From assembly GCA_004552515.1 (NCBI GenBank), contig SFOF01000104.1, forward strand, positions 1-7,399: a stretch of 7,399 bases of DNA. Reading direction: 5' to 3'. The position numbers and the translations under genes are program-made. This DNA comes from Clostridiales bacterium. GTDB taxonomy: Bacteria; Bacillota; Clostridia; Christensenellales; Aristaeellaceae. This document shows, one piece after another, positions 1-5,924 of this stretch (the first letter of the stretch is position 1; every line of letters starts with the position of its first letter). Below the pieces are notes generated by a model. It had not been told where the DNA came from and did no database searches. It saw only the letters and a program-made list of their open reading frames with translations.

Positions 1-935
1 CCTCCGTCAACGGCGAGCCGCCCGAAAAGGCGCAGCACCGCCGCACGTTCGAGGATTTGACTCCCATCTATCCCAATCAGCGGCTGCGGCTGGAGAACGC
101 CGGCAACGAGCGCGATCTGGCGCTGCGGGCCATCGATCTGGTCGCGCCCATCGGACGGGGCCAGCGCGGGCTGATCGTCTCTCAGCCCAAGGCCGGCAAG
201 ACCGTGCTGCTCAAGAAGATCGCCAACGCGCTTACGGAAAACTATCCTGAGCTGAAGCTGATCGTGCTGCTCATCGACGAGCGGCCCGAGGAAGTGACCG
301 ACATGAAGCGCTCGATCACCGGCGAGGTGGTCTATTCCACGTTTGATGAGGATCCCGAAAATCATACCAAGGTGGCCGAAATGGTGCTTGACCGCGCCGA
401 GCGCATGGTTGAGCAGGGGCAGGACGTGGTGGTGCTGCTCGATTCGATTACGCGCCTGGCGCGCGCCTACAACCTCGTGATCCCGCCGACGGGGCGCTCG
501 CTTTCGGGCGGCCTTGATCCGGGCGCGCTGTATAAGCCCAAGCGCTTTTTCGGCGCGGCGCGCAACATTGAAAACGGCGGCAGTCTGACGATCATCGCCA
601 CGGCGCTGGTGGAAACCGGAAGCCGCATGGACGACATCATCTATGAGGAATTCAAGGGCACCGGCAACATGGAGTTGCATCTTGATCGCAAGCTGTCCGA
701 AAAGCGCATCTTTCCGGCCATCGATCTGCTCAAATCGGGCACGCGGCGCGACGATCTGCTGCTCACGCCGGACGAGCAGGAGGCTACGCTGGCGCTGCGC
801 CGCTTCCTTTCCGGCAACACGCAGGAGAGCACCGAGCAGACGCTCAGCATGCTCGAAAAGAGTGCGAACAACGCCGTGTTTATCGAGAAGCTGAAGATCT
901 TCTCAAAGAGCTGGGAAAAGGACGGCTATCGATGA
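1..935 (+). CDS. rho: Transcription termination factor Rho, 5'-truncated by the window edge
   Basis: Rho is the hexameric RNA-dependent ATPase/helicase that ends transcription on C-rich untranslated RNA. The frame is open from base 3 and gives 310 visible residues; aligning motifs with E. coli Rho suggests about 118 residues or more are missing upstream (the RNA-binding N-terminal domain). In visible-fragment numbering, Walker A is PKAGKT (62-67, lysine 66 equivalent to E. coli K184). The catalytic glutamate lies in LLIDERPEE (E93, equivalent to E211), and Walker B is VVLLDSITRLARAYN (D147, equivalent to D265). The Q-loop is SLSGGLD, the R-loop is KGTGN, and the arginine finger is in SGTRR (R248, equivalent to R366). 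All key residues are intact, so the ATPase core should be functional. The TTG at 57 falls inside the conserved fold and is not the true start. The gene ends 112 bases before rpmE. I see no intrinsic terminator directly after it. Confidence 0.97.
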   Translation, partial: SVNGEPPEKAQHRRTFEDLTPIYPNQRLRLENAGNERDLALRAIDLVAPIGRGQRGLIVSQPKAGKTVLLKKIANALTENYPELKLIVLLIDERPEEVTDMKRSITGEVVYSTFDEDPENHTKVAEMVLDRAERMVEQGQDVVVLLDSITRLARAYNLVIPPTGRSLSGGLDPGALYKPKRFFGAARNIENGGSLTIIATALVETGSRMDDIIYEEFKGTGNMELHLDRKLSEKRIFPAIDLLKSGTRRDDLLLTPDEQEATLALRRFLSGNTQESTEQTLSMLEKSANNAVFIEKLKIFSKSWEKDGYR

Positions 936-986
936 GGAAAATGATAAAAAAAGTGCGCGACGCAACATAAAGTTAATAAAAGTATC

Positions 987-1015
987 TTGCGAAAATGGAA
1001 AGGGTATGCTATAAT
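987..1015 (+). promoter_or_regulatory. Sigma-A-type promoter upstream of rpmE
   Basis: The -35 is TTGCGA (987-992, four of six consensus bases). After a 17-base spacer comes a perfect TATAAT -10 (1010-1015), preceded by TG one base upstream, which makes it an extended -10. The surrounding gap is AT-rich against a GC-rich background. Transcription would start near 1022, about 25 bases before the rpmE start codon. This makes rpmE independently transcribed rather than dependent on rho read-through. Confidence 0.85.
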
Positions 1016-1047
1016 TACTCTTGCATTGTGCAAGTGAGGTGAGAACC

Positions 1048-1245
1048 ATGAAAGAGAAGATCCATCCCAATTACGGCAAAGCCGTTGTACGCTGCGTTTG
1101 TGGTGAAACCTTTGAAACCGGTTCGGTCAAAAAGGAGCTGCGCGTCGATATCTGCTCGAAGTGCCATCCTTTCTTCACCGGCAAGCAGAAACTGGTTGAT
1201 ACCGGCGGACGTGTTGATCGCTTCAAGAAGCGCTATGGCATGTAA
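1048..1245 (+). CDS. rpmE: Large-subunit ribosomal protein bL31, zinc-binding form
   Basis: bL31 is a small protein of the 50S subunit that helps bridge it to the 30S head. The product is 65 residues, close to the usual family length. It starts MKEKIHPNY and contains the zinc-ribbon cysteines C16-x-C18 and C36-x-x-C39, followed by HPFFTGKQ (40-47) and a basic C-terminus, VDRFKKRYG. The four cysteines mark the zinc-containing (C+) type; many bacteria also carry a cysteine-free paralogue used under zinc starvation, but none is seen here. I chose ATG at 1048 because GAGGTG (1036-1041) sits six bases upstream. A TTG at 1021 is in frame but would add nine residues not typical of the family and coincides with the predicted transcription start. 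The gene has its own promoter and terminator, so it is probably monocistronic. The rho-rpmE order is common in Firmicutes. Confidence 0.97.
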   Translation: MKEKIHPNYGKAVVRCVCGETFETGSVKKELRVDICSKCHPFFTGKQKLVDTGGRVDRFKKRYGM

Positions 1246-1271
1246 TCGCAGCAGCCGAAAACGCAAAAAAT

Positions 1272-1303
1272 CAGATCGGGCGATTGCCGTCCGATCTGTT
1301 TTT
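1272..1303 (+). terminator. Intrinsic terminator of rpmE
   Basis: CAGATCGG (1272-1279) pairs perfectly with CCGATCTG (1291-1298). Three further inner pairs, including one G-U, are possible and would leave a five-base loop. A run of five T follows (1299-1303). An A-run (1265-1270) lies on the other side, so the element could also stop transcription coming from the right. It lies 26 bases after the rpmE stop codon. Confidence 0.92.
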
Positions 1304-1332
1304 CGTTCAATGAATTGAGGAAGACTCAGGGG

Positions 1333-1410
1333 AAAGCTGCTTTGCCAATGCGCTGCGCCGTTCGCACGGTTTGAACGCGCGTTTCGCCGTGCGTGAGCGA
1401 TTGGCGCTTT
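1333..1410 (+). other. Three-tier nested inverted repeat, possible structured RNA
   Basis: Three stems nest in register. The outer stem is AAAGC (1333-1337) with GCTTT (1406-1410). The middle stem is GCCAAT (1344-1349) with ATTGGC (1400-1405), continued after one bulged G by CGCT (1351-1354) with AGCG (1396-1399). The inner stem is CGCACGG (1363-1369) with CCGTGCG (1387-1393), enclosing a 17-base loop. In all, 22 canonical pairs form within 78 bases, with short internal loops. I do not recognise a known RNA family. No clear promoter lies between it and the rpmE terminator. Confidence 0.4.
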
Positions 1411-1475
1411 GGAAAGGGAGCGGATAGGCCGGCGGCTGAAGGGACGGCGTGCGCGGGAGAACGGGCGCGTGCTTT

Positions 1476-1509
1476 TAACGACGCATGAAGCAGTCGTTAG
1501 CGCTTTTTT
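1476..1509 (+). terminator. Possible intrinsic terminator in the intergenic region
   Basis: TAACGAC (1476-1482) pairs perfectly with GTCGTTA (1493-1499) around a ten-base loop. GCGC and then six T (1504-1509) follow. The T-run starts four bases after the stem, which is further than in a standard terminator, and the stem is only seven pairs. It may end a transcript covering the nested structure at 1333-1410. Confidence 0.35.
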
Positions 1510-1782
1510 GCGGGCGGAGCAGCCTATGGGCGGCGCCTGGTGCTGTACTGGAGAGAGCGGGCGTGCGTTTTGACATGTGTGAGCGGTCCGAAGAGACGGA
1601 CGCCGCGTGGGTCTGTTCCGCCGAAAGGGGCGTATGCGTTCGTTCCGACGCGTCTTTTCACGATGTTTTCCGGATTGTCATGTTTGCGCGGCGGCCAAAT
1701 CGCTGCTCGCCGCGTCTAAGGAGTATAAAAGAGTAGGCAGGCGCGTCTGGCGCAGGCCATCCTCGAAAGGGAGGGGCATACG

Positions 1783-2835
1783 ATGAGCAAAAAAAATGAA
1801 CAGACTCCCAGTTCCGGCCGCTGTCCCGTCGGGAGCGTCGGCGGGCAGGCCGTCATGGAGGGCGTGATGATGCAAAGCCCGGACAAGATCGCCATGGCGG
1901 TGCGCCGTCCGGACGGCAAGGTTGTGCTGCGCGTGCGCGAGCGCAAGATTTTGTCGAAAAGGTATCCGATTCTGGGCTGGCCGATTATCCGCGGCGTGGT
2001 CAATTTCGTCTATCAGCTCTATGACGGCATGAAAACGCTCACCGCCTCTGCGGAAATTGCCGGCGGCGAGGTGGAAGAGCCGTCCAGGTTCGAAAAGAAG
2101 GTCGCAAAAGTCCTTCACATGAAGCCGGAGGATGTGATGATGGTCTTTGCCGTCGTGCTGGCCATCGCACTGAGCATACTGCTCTTCTTCGTGCTGCCCA
2201 CGGGACTTGAGGCGCTGATTAAGAAGGTCGTCTCCAGCCGCGTGCTGCTCAACATCATCGGCGGCCTGATCCGCATCGGCGTGTTCCTGCTCTATGTGGG
2301 GCTGGTGTCGCGGCTCAAGGAGATTCACCGCGTGTTCATGTATCACGGCGCGGAGCACAAGTCGATCTTCTGTTATGAGAGCGGCCTGCCGCTGACCGTC
2401 GAAAACGCGCAGAAATTCACCACGCTGCATCCCCGCTGCGGCACGAGTTTTCTGGTGATCGTCATGGTCATCTCCATCTTCATATTCACGGTGCTGGGCA
2501 CGAATAGCTCGAATGTGTTCGCGCGCGTGGGCAGCCGGCTGCTGCTGCTGCCGCTGGTGGCGGGCATTTCGTATGAGATTCTCAAGTGGCTGGGCCGTGC
2601 CGAGGATACGCCCATCGTGCGCGCCCTCAAATGGCCGGGCCTGATGGTGCAGAAAATCACCACCGCGCAGCCGACCGACGATATGGTCGAGGTGGCGCTG
2701 ATTTCGCTCAAGGCCTCGCTGGGGATGCCCGACGCGCTGCCCAAGGAGCTTGATCCGGATTATGTCGCGCCCACAGAGGAGCCGGAGGAAGCCGCTCAGG
2801 AAGGCGACGCGCCGGCGGAGGATAAGCAGGCGTGA
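1783..2835 (+). CDS. yqhQ: DUF1385 family (YqhQ-like) integral membrane protein
   Basis: The 350-residue product belongs to the DUF1385 family (B. subtilis YqhQ type), often described as a predicted metal-dependent membrane enzyme; no reaction is established to my knowledge. Family motifs are GGQAVMEGVMM (20-30), YHGAEHKS (187-194) and LHPRCGTSF (215-223); the clustered His, Glu and Cys residues could bind metal. Hydrophobic segments suitable for membrane spans are about 118-138, 154-176, 222-240 and 251-268. The conserved HGAEHK and HPRCG motifs flank the loop between the second and third spans. The C-terminal tail (about 323-350) is acidic and proline/alanine-rich, typical of a disordered end. 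ATG at 1783 is preceded by AAGGGAGG eight bases upstream. The gene overlaps prmC by four bases, so the two are probably translationally coupled. In Clostridia this family is often found between rpmE and prmC; in B. subtilis the gene lies elsewhere. Confidence 0.9.
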   Translation: MSKKNEQTPSSGRCPVGSVGGQAVMEGVMMQSPDKIAMAVRRPDGKVVLRVRERKILSKRYPILGWPIIRGVVNFVYQLYDGMKTLTASAEIAGGEVEEPSRFEKKVAKVLHMKPEDVMMVFAVVLAIALSILLFFVLPTGLEALIKKVVSSRVLLNIIGGLIRIGVFLLYVGLVSRLKEIHRVFMYHGAEHKSIFCYESGLPLTVENAQKFTTLHPRCGTSFLVIVMVISIFIFTVLGTNSSNVFARVGSRLLLLPLVAGISYEILKWLGRAEDTPIVRALKWPGLMVQKITTAQPTDDMVEVALISLKASLGMPDALPKELDPDYVAPTEEPEEAAQEGDAPAEDKQA

Positions 2836-3671
2836 CGTGGGGAGAGTGGCTTTCAGCTGCCTGCAAGCGCCTTGAAGAGAGCGGCGATCTGGACGCTGTT
2901 TGGGACGCGGACTGGCTGCTCTCGGGCGAGATGAGCGTTTCACGCGCACAGCTGCGCTTTCATCGGGGCGACGCGCTGCCCAGGGACGCGCAGGCGCGGC
3001 TGGACGGGCGGCTTGATCGGCGCGTATCCGGCGAGCCGCTCCAGTACATACTGGGCGACACCGGCTTTATGGGGCTGACGTTTCGCTGCGACAGGCGCGC
3101 GCTCATTCCGCGTCAGGATACCGAGACTCTGGTCGAGACGGCGCTCGGGCGCATGAAGGGCACGGCACGCCCCCGCGTGCTCGATCTGTGCTGCGGTACC
3201 GGCGCGATCGGGCTGAGCGTCGCGCATTACAGGCGGGACGCGCGCGTCACACTGACCGACGTGAGCGCAGACGCGCTGGCTCTGACTGAGGACAACCGGC
3301 GCGCGCTGAATATCGAAAACGCCGTTTTGAGGCAGGGCGATCTGTTCGAGGCCGTGCGCGGCGAGACGTTCGACATGATCCTCACCAACCCGCCGTATCT
3401 TACGGAGGACGACATGGCCGCGCTTCAGCGCGAGGTGCGGCTCGAGCCGGCGCTGGCGCTCTATGGCGGCGCGGATGGGCTTATGTTCTACCGGCGCATC
3501 GCATCGGAAGCCGCGCTCTATCTGAACGCGGGCGGCGTTATTCTGCTCGAGGTGGGGCAGGGCCAGGCACAGGACGTGCGCGCGCTGTTTGGGCCGCCGA
3601 TGGGCAGCTTTCGCGTGCATCGCGATTTGAACGGCATAGAGCGCGTCGTCGAGGCCGTGAAGGGCGCATGA
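2832..3671 (+). CDS. prmC: Peptide chain release factor N5-glutamine methyltransferase PrmC (HemK)
   Basis: PrmC uses S-adenosylmethionine to methylate the glutamine of the GGQ motif in RF1 and RF2, which speeds peptide release. The product is 279 residues, the usual length. The N-terminal helical substrate-binding domain (about 1-85) includes GEPLQYILG (67-75), leading into LIPRQDTETLVE (91-102). The Rossmann-like methyltransferase domain has the SAM-binding loop DLCCGTGAIG (118-127), a variant of the more common DLGTGSGAIA but with the glycines kept. The catalytic NPPY is at 186-189, after FDMILT. The C-terminus has the typical DLNGIERVVEA. The start is GTG at 2832, overlapping the upstream TGA as GTGA; GGAGG (2817-2821) lies ten bases before it, inside the upstream gene. 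Its substrate RF1 is encoded by the next gene, 186 bases downstream. Confidence 0.96.
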   Translation: MTWGEWLSAACKRLEESGDLDAVWDADWLLSGEMSVSRAQLRFHRGDALPRDAQARLDGRLDRRVSGEPLQYILGDTGFMGLTFRCDRRALIPRQDTETLVETALGRMKGTARPRVLDLCCGTGAIGLSVAHYRRDARVTLTDVSADALALTEDNRRALNIENAVLRQGDLFEAVRGETFDMILTNPPYLTEDDMAALQREVRLEPALALYGGADGLMFYRRIASEAALYLNAGGVILLEVGQGQAQDVRALFGPPMGSFRVHRDLNGIERVVEAVKGA

Positions 3672-3683
3672 CGCGCTTTGAAC

Positions 3684-3764
3684 CCGCTCGATGCGCTCTA
3701 ATTGCATGAGCGGTATGACGCGGCGAGGGCTGCGCTTCAGGGCGAGCGTCTGTAGCGCCGCGTC
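3684..3764 (+). other. Two consecutive hairpins in the prmC-prfA gap
   Basis: The first hairpin is CCGCTC (3684-3689) with GAGCGG (3708-3713), continued after one bulged base by ATGC/GCAT (3691-3694 with 3704-3707), with a nine-base loop. The second is GACGCGGCG (3717-3725) paired perfectly with CGCCGCGTC (3756-3764), with a smaller CGCT/AGCG stem inside its loop. Only four T (3776-3779) follow, twelve bases on, so neither is a standard intrinsic terminator. No convincing promoter was found before prfA. The pair may form an RNA leader, an attenuator or a processing site; function is unknown. Confidence 0.45.
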
Positions 3765-3857
3765 GGCCGCGGAGCTTTTGAAGGAACGATTTTCAATTCC
3801 GGCGGGCGGTATGTATAGGCTCCGGTCGGGATTGTTTTATTGAGCAGGAGTTTTTGC

Positions 3858-4949
3858 ATGGAAGAAAAGGATTACGAGCGCATTGCCCGCAAGCTGGAGG
3901 ACGTTGAAAATCGCTTCGAGGAGCTGAGCGTGCGCGTGACGCTGCCCGAGGTGATCGCGGACACGGCGCTGTTTACAAAGCTCATGCGCGAGCACAGCGA
4001 GATGAGCGAGCTGGCCGAATTCGCCGCGTCCTATCGCAGGCTGCTTGAGGACGCCGGCGAAGCGCGCGCCATGGCTGCGGGCGACGATCCCGACATGGCC
4101 GAGATGGGGCGCGAGGAGCTGGAAACGCTGGAGCCAAAGCTGGAGGAGATGACGCAGGAGGCGCGGCTGCGGCTGCTTCCGCGCGATCCGGACGACTATC
4201 GCAACGCCGTCGTCGAGGTGCGCGCGGGCGCGGGCGGCGAGGAAGCCGCTCTGTTCGGCGCGGAGCTTGTGCGGATGTACGTCCACTATGCCGAAAAGCG
4301 CGGCTGGAAGGCCGAACTGACCAACGACGATCAGACCGAGCTGGGCGGCATAAAGGAAGCGGCGCTGCTGGTGCAGGGCAAGGACGTGTTCAGCCGGCTG
4401 AAGTTCGAATCGGGCGTTCACCGCGTACAGCGCGTTCCCGTGACCGAATCGGGCGGACGCATCCACACATCGACCGCCACCGTGGCCGTGCTTCCCGAGG
4501 CGGAGGATGTGGAGCTGGTCATTTCGCCCAATGATCTGCGCATAGACACCTATCGCGCGTCAGGCGCGGGCGGCCAGCACGTCAACCGAACCGATTCGGC
4601 GGTACGCATCACGCACATCCCGACCGGGCTGGTCGTCACCAGTCAGGATCAGCGCAGCCAGATCCAGAACCGAGAGAAGGCCATGCGCGTGCTCAGGAGC
4701 CGGCTGTACGATCTCCAGCGGCAGCAGGCGCAGGACGCGTACGCCAGCGAGCGCAGAAGCCAGGTGGGCACGGGCGACCGCAGCGAGCGCATCCGTACCT
4801 ACAATTTCCCGCAGGGCCGCGTGACCGATCACCGCATCGGCAAGAGCATTTACAACATCGAGGATTTCATGAACGGCGATCTGGACGAGATGATCGACGC
4901 GCTGATACTGGCCGAGCATACGGCGCTGCTGAATGCGGAGGATGAATAA
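3858..4949 (+). CDS. prfA: Peptide chain release factor 1 (RF1)
   Basis: RF1 recognises UAA and UAG in the ribosomal A site and triggers hydrolysis of peptidyl-tRNA. The product is 363 residues, close to the usual 355-360. The N-terminal helical domain (about 1-105) precedes the RF core. The stop-codon-reading tripeptide is PVT (194-196) in HRVQRVPVTESGGRIHTS, matching the PxT motif of RF1 rather than the SPF of RF2. The peptidyl-transferase motif is GGQ (238-240) in SGAGGQHVN; Q240 is the expected PrmC target. The C-terminal signature is TYNFPQGRVTDHRIG (314-328). I chose ATG at 3858 because AGGAG (3846-3850) sits seven bases upstream; an in-frame TTG at 3840 would place that site inside the gene. 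The stop codon directly abuts the ATG of the dehydrogenase, so those two genes are very likely co-transcribed and coupled. Confidence 0.97.
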   Translation: MEEKDYERIARKLEDVENRFEELSVRVTLPEVIADTALFTKLMREHSEMSELAEFAASYRRLLEDAGEARAMAAGDDPDMAEMGREELETLEPKLEEMTQEARLRLLPRDPDDYRNAVVEVRAGAGGEEAALFGAELVRMYVHYAEKRGWKAELTNDDQTELGGIKEAALLVQGKDVFSRLKFESGVHRVQRVPVTESGGRIHTSTATVAVLPEAEDVELVISPNDLRIDTYRASGAGGQHVNRTDSAVRITHIPTGLVVTSQDQRSQIQNREKAMRVLRSRLYDLQRQQAQDAYASERRSQVGTGDRSERIRTYNFPQGRVTDHRIGKSIYNIEDFMNGDLDEMIDALILAEHTALLNAEDE

Positions 4950-5900
4950 ATGAGCGGACTTTCCATCGTGGCGCTCGACGCGCTGCAATTAAACGATCTC
5001 GACTGGAGCGCGCTCGAGGCGCTGGGCGATGTGACGCGCTATGACGGCACGGCGCCCGATCAGGTGCCTGCGCGCGCGGGGGACGCGGACGTTCTGCTGG
5101 TCAACAAGGTCAAACTGCCCGAAAGCGTGCTTTCTCAACTGCCGAAGCTGAAATATGTCGGCGTGCTGGCCACCGGCTATGACAACGTGGATACCGCCGC
5201 GGCGGCCCGCCGAAACATCGCCGTGACCAACGTGCCCGGCTATTCGAGCGATTCCGTGGCGCAGCTCACGTTCGCGCTGCTGCTCGAGCTTTGCCATCAC
5301 GCGGGCGAACATTCGCGGCGCGTGCTCGAGGAAAAGGCGTGGAGCCGCCAGCCGTATTACTGCTTCTGGGATTTCCCGCTCAGCGAGCTGGCCGGCCGCA
5401 CGATGGGCGTGGTCGGGCTGGGGCGCATCGGCGTGCGCGTGGCCGAGATTGCGCGCGCGTTTGGCATGAACGTGATCGCCTATACGCGCACGCCCAAGGA
5501 GATTGCGGGCGTAAAATGCGTCGATTTTGACACGCTGCTCGCCGAAAGCGACGTAATCAGCCTCAACTGCCCGCTGACTGAGCAGACGCGCGGCCTGATC
5601 AACGCGGACGCGCTTGCGAAGATGAAAAAAACAGCATATCTCATCAACACGTCGCGCGGCGGCGTGATTGTCGAGGACGATTTGCGCCGGGCGCTCGACG
5701 CGGGCATGATCGCGGGCGCGGCGGTGGACGTATTGAGCAGCGAGCCGCCGACTGAGGATAATCCGCTGCTCCATGCGAAAAACATCATCGTCACGCCGCA
5801 CATCGCCTGGGCGACGACGGAGGCGCGCACGCGGCTTTTGTCCATCGTGACCGATAACCTCAGCGCCTATCTGCGCGGCGAGAAGCTCAACCGCGTGTAA
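4950..5900 (+). CDS. D-isomer-specific 2-hydroxyacid dehydrogenase, glycerate dehydrogenase/hydroxypyruvate reductase-like
   Basis: Enzymes of this family reversibly reduce 2-oxoacids to D-2-hydroxyacids with NAD(P)H. The 316-residue product has the usual two-domain layout. A split substrate domain (about 1-100 and 285-316) includes LATGYDNVD (73-81). The cofactor domain has the dinucleotide fold GVVGLGRIG (153-161). The catalytic set is R236 (NTSRGG), E265 (SSEPP) and H284 (TPHIAWAT). PHIAWAT resembles the glycerate dehydrogenase/hydroxypyruvate reductase branch, but the substrate cannot be fixed from sequence. At the end of the second cofactor strand the usual acidic residue is replaced by YTRT (178-181), which may favour NADPH. 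The ATG directly follows the prfA stop; GGAGG (4937-4941) lies eight bases upstream inside prfA. tsaC follows after 24 bases. A dehydrogenase here is not part of the standard conserved order, so it may be a lineage-specific insertion. Confidence 0.9.
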   Translation: MSGLSIVALDALQLNDLDWSALEALGDVTRYDGTAPDQVPARAGDADVLLVNKVKLPESVLSQLPKLKYVGVLATGYDNVDTAAAARRNIAVTNVPGYSSDSVAQLTFALLLELCHHAGEHSRRVLEEKAWSRQPYYCFWDFPLSELAGRTMGVVGLGRIGVRVAEIARAFGMNVIAYTRTPKEIAGVKCVDFDTLLAESDVISLNCPLTEQTRGLINADALAKMKKTAYLINTSRGGVIVEDDLRRALDAGMIAGAAVDVLSSEPPTEDNPLLHAKNIIVTPHIAWATTEARTRLLSIVTDNLSAYLRGEKLNRV

Positions 5901-5924
5901 GGGCGCGCTATACGATAAAGAAAA

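Larger units (their letters stand above)
1304..1782 (+). other. Gene-poor, hairpin-rich intergenic region
   Basis: This stretch between the rpmE terminator and the DUF1385 gene holds no coding frame that I can support. It carries several inverted repeats: the nested structure at 1333-1410, a hairpin with T-run at 1476-1509, GTCCG/CGGAC at 1586-1601, and CGCGGCG/CGCCGCG at 1687-1714 (14-base loop) just before the next gene. Promoter signals are weak: TATAAA (1724-1729) has no good -35, and TTGTCA (1675-1680) has no good -10. An open frame at 1485-1736 lacks a ribosome binding site and family-like features. GC-rich sequence makes hairpins by chance, so the region may be a long leader, one or more small RNAs, or decayed sequence. 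Confidence 0.6.

Noticed and set aside
1485..1736. 83-codon plus-strand frame in the rpmE-DUF1385 gap
   Set aside because: Its ATG lies in the loop of a hairpin with no Shine-Dalgarno, the composition is Arg/Cys/Ser-rich without motifs, and it overlaps other hairpins.
1319..1782. Known structured RNAs (T-box, SRP RNA, tmRNA, 6S) in the large gap
   Set aside because: I looked for the T-box GGTGG-type core and the SRP apical-loop motif and did not find them; no other known family was recognised by eye.
1678..2949. 423-codon open frame on the minus strand opposite the DUF1385 gene
   Set aside because: It is a shadow of the conserved plus-strand gene, with low-complexity His/Gln/Arg composition and no ribosome binding signal.
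1708..3764. CGCCGCGTC shared by hairpin arms at 1708-1716 and 3756-3764 as a repeat family
   Set aside because: The same nine bases also occur inside the prfA coding sequence near 4023, so it is a common word in this GC-rich genome.
3778..3819. Possible promoter before prfA (TTGAAG, TTTCAA with TATGTA or TATAGG)
   Set aside because: No pairing of these hexamers gives both a reasonable match and a 16-18 base spacer.
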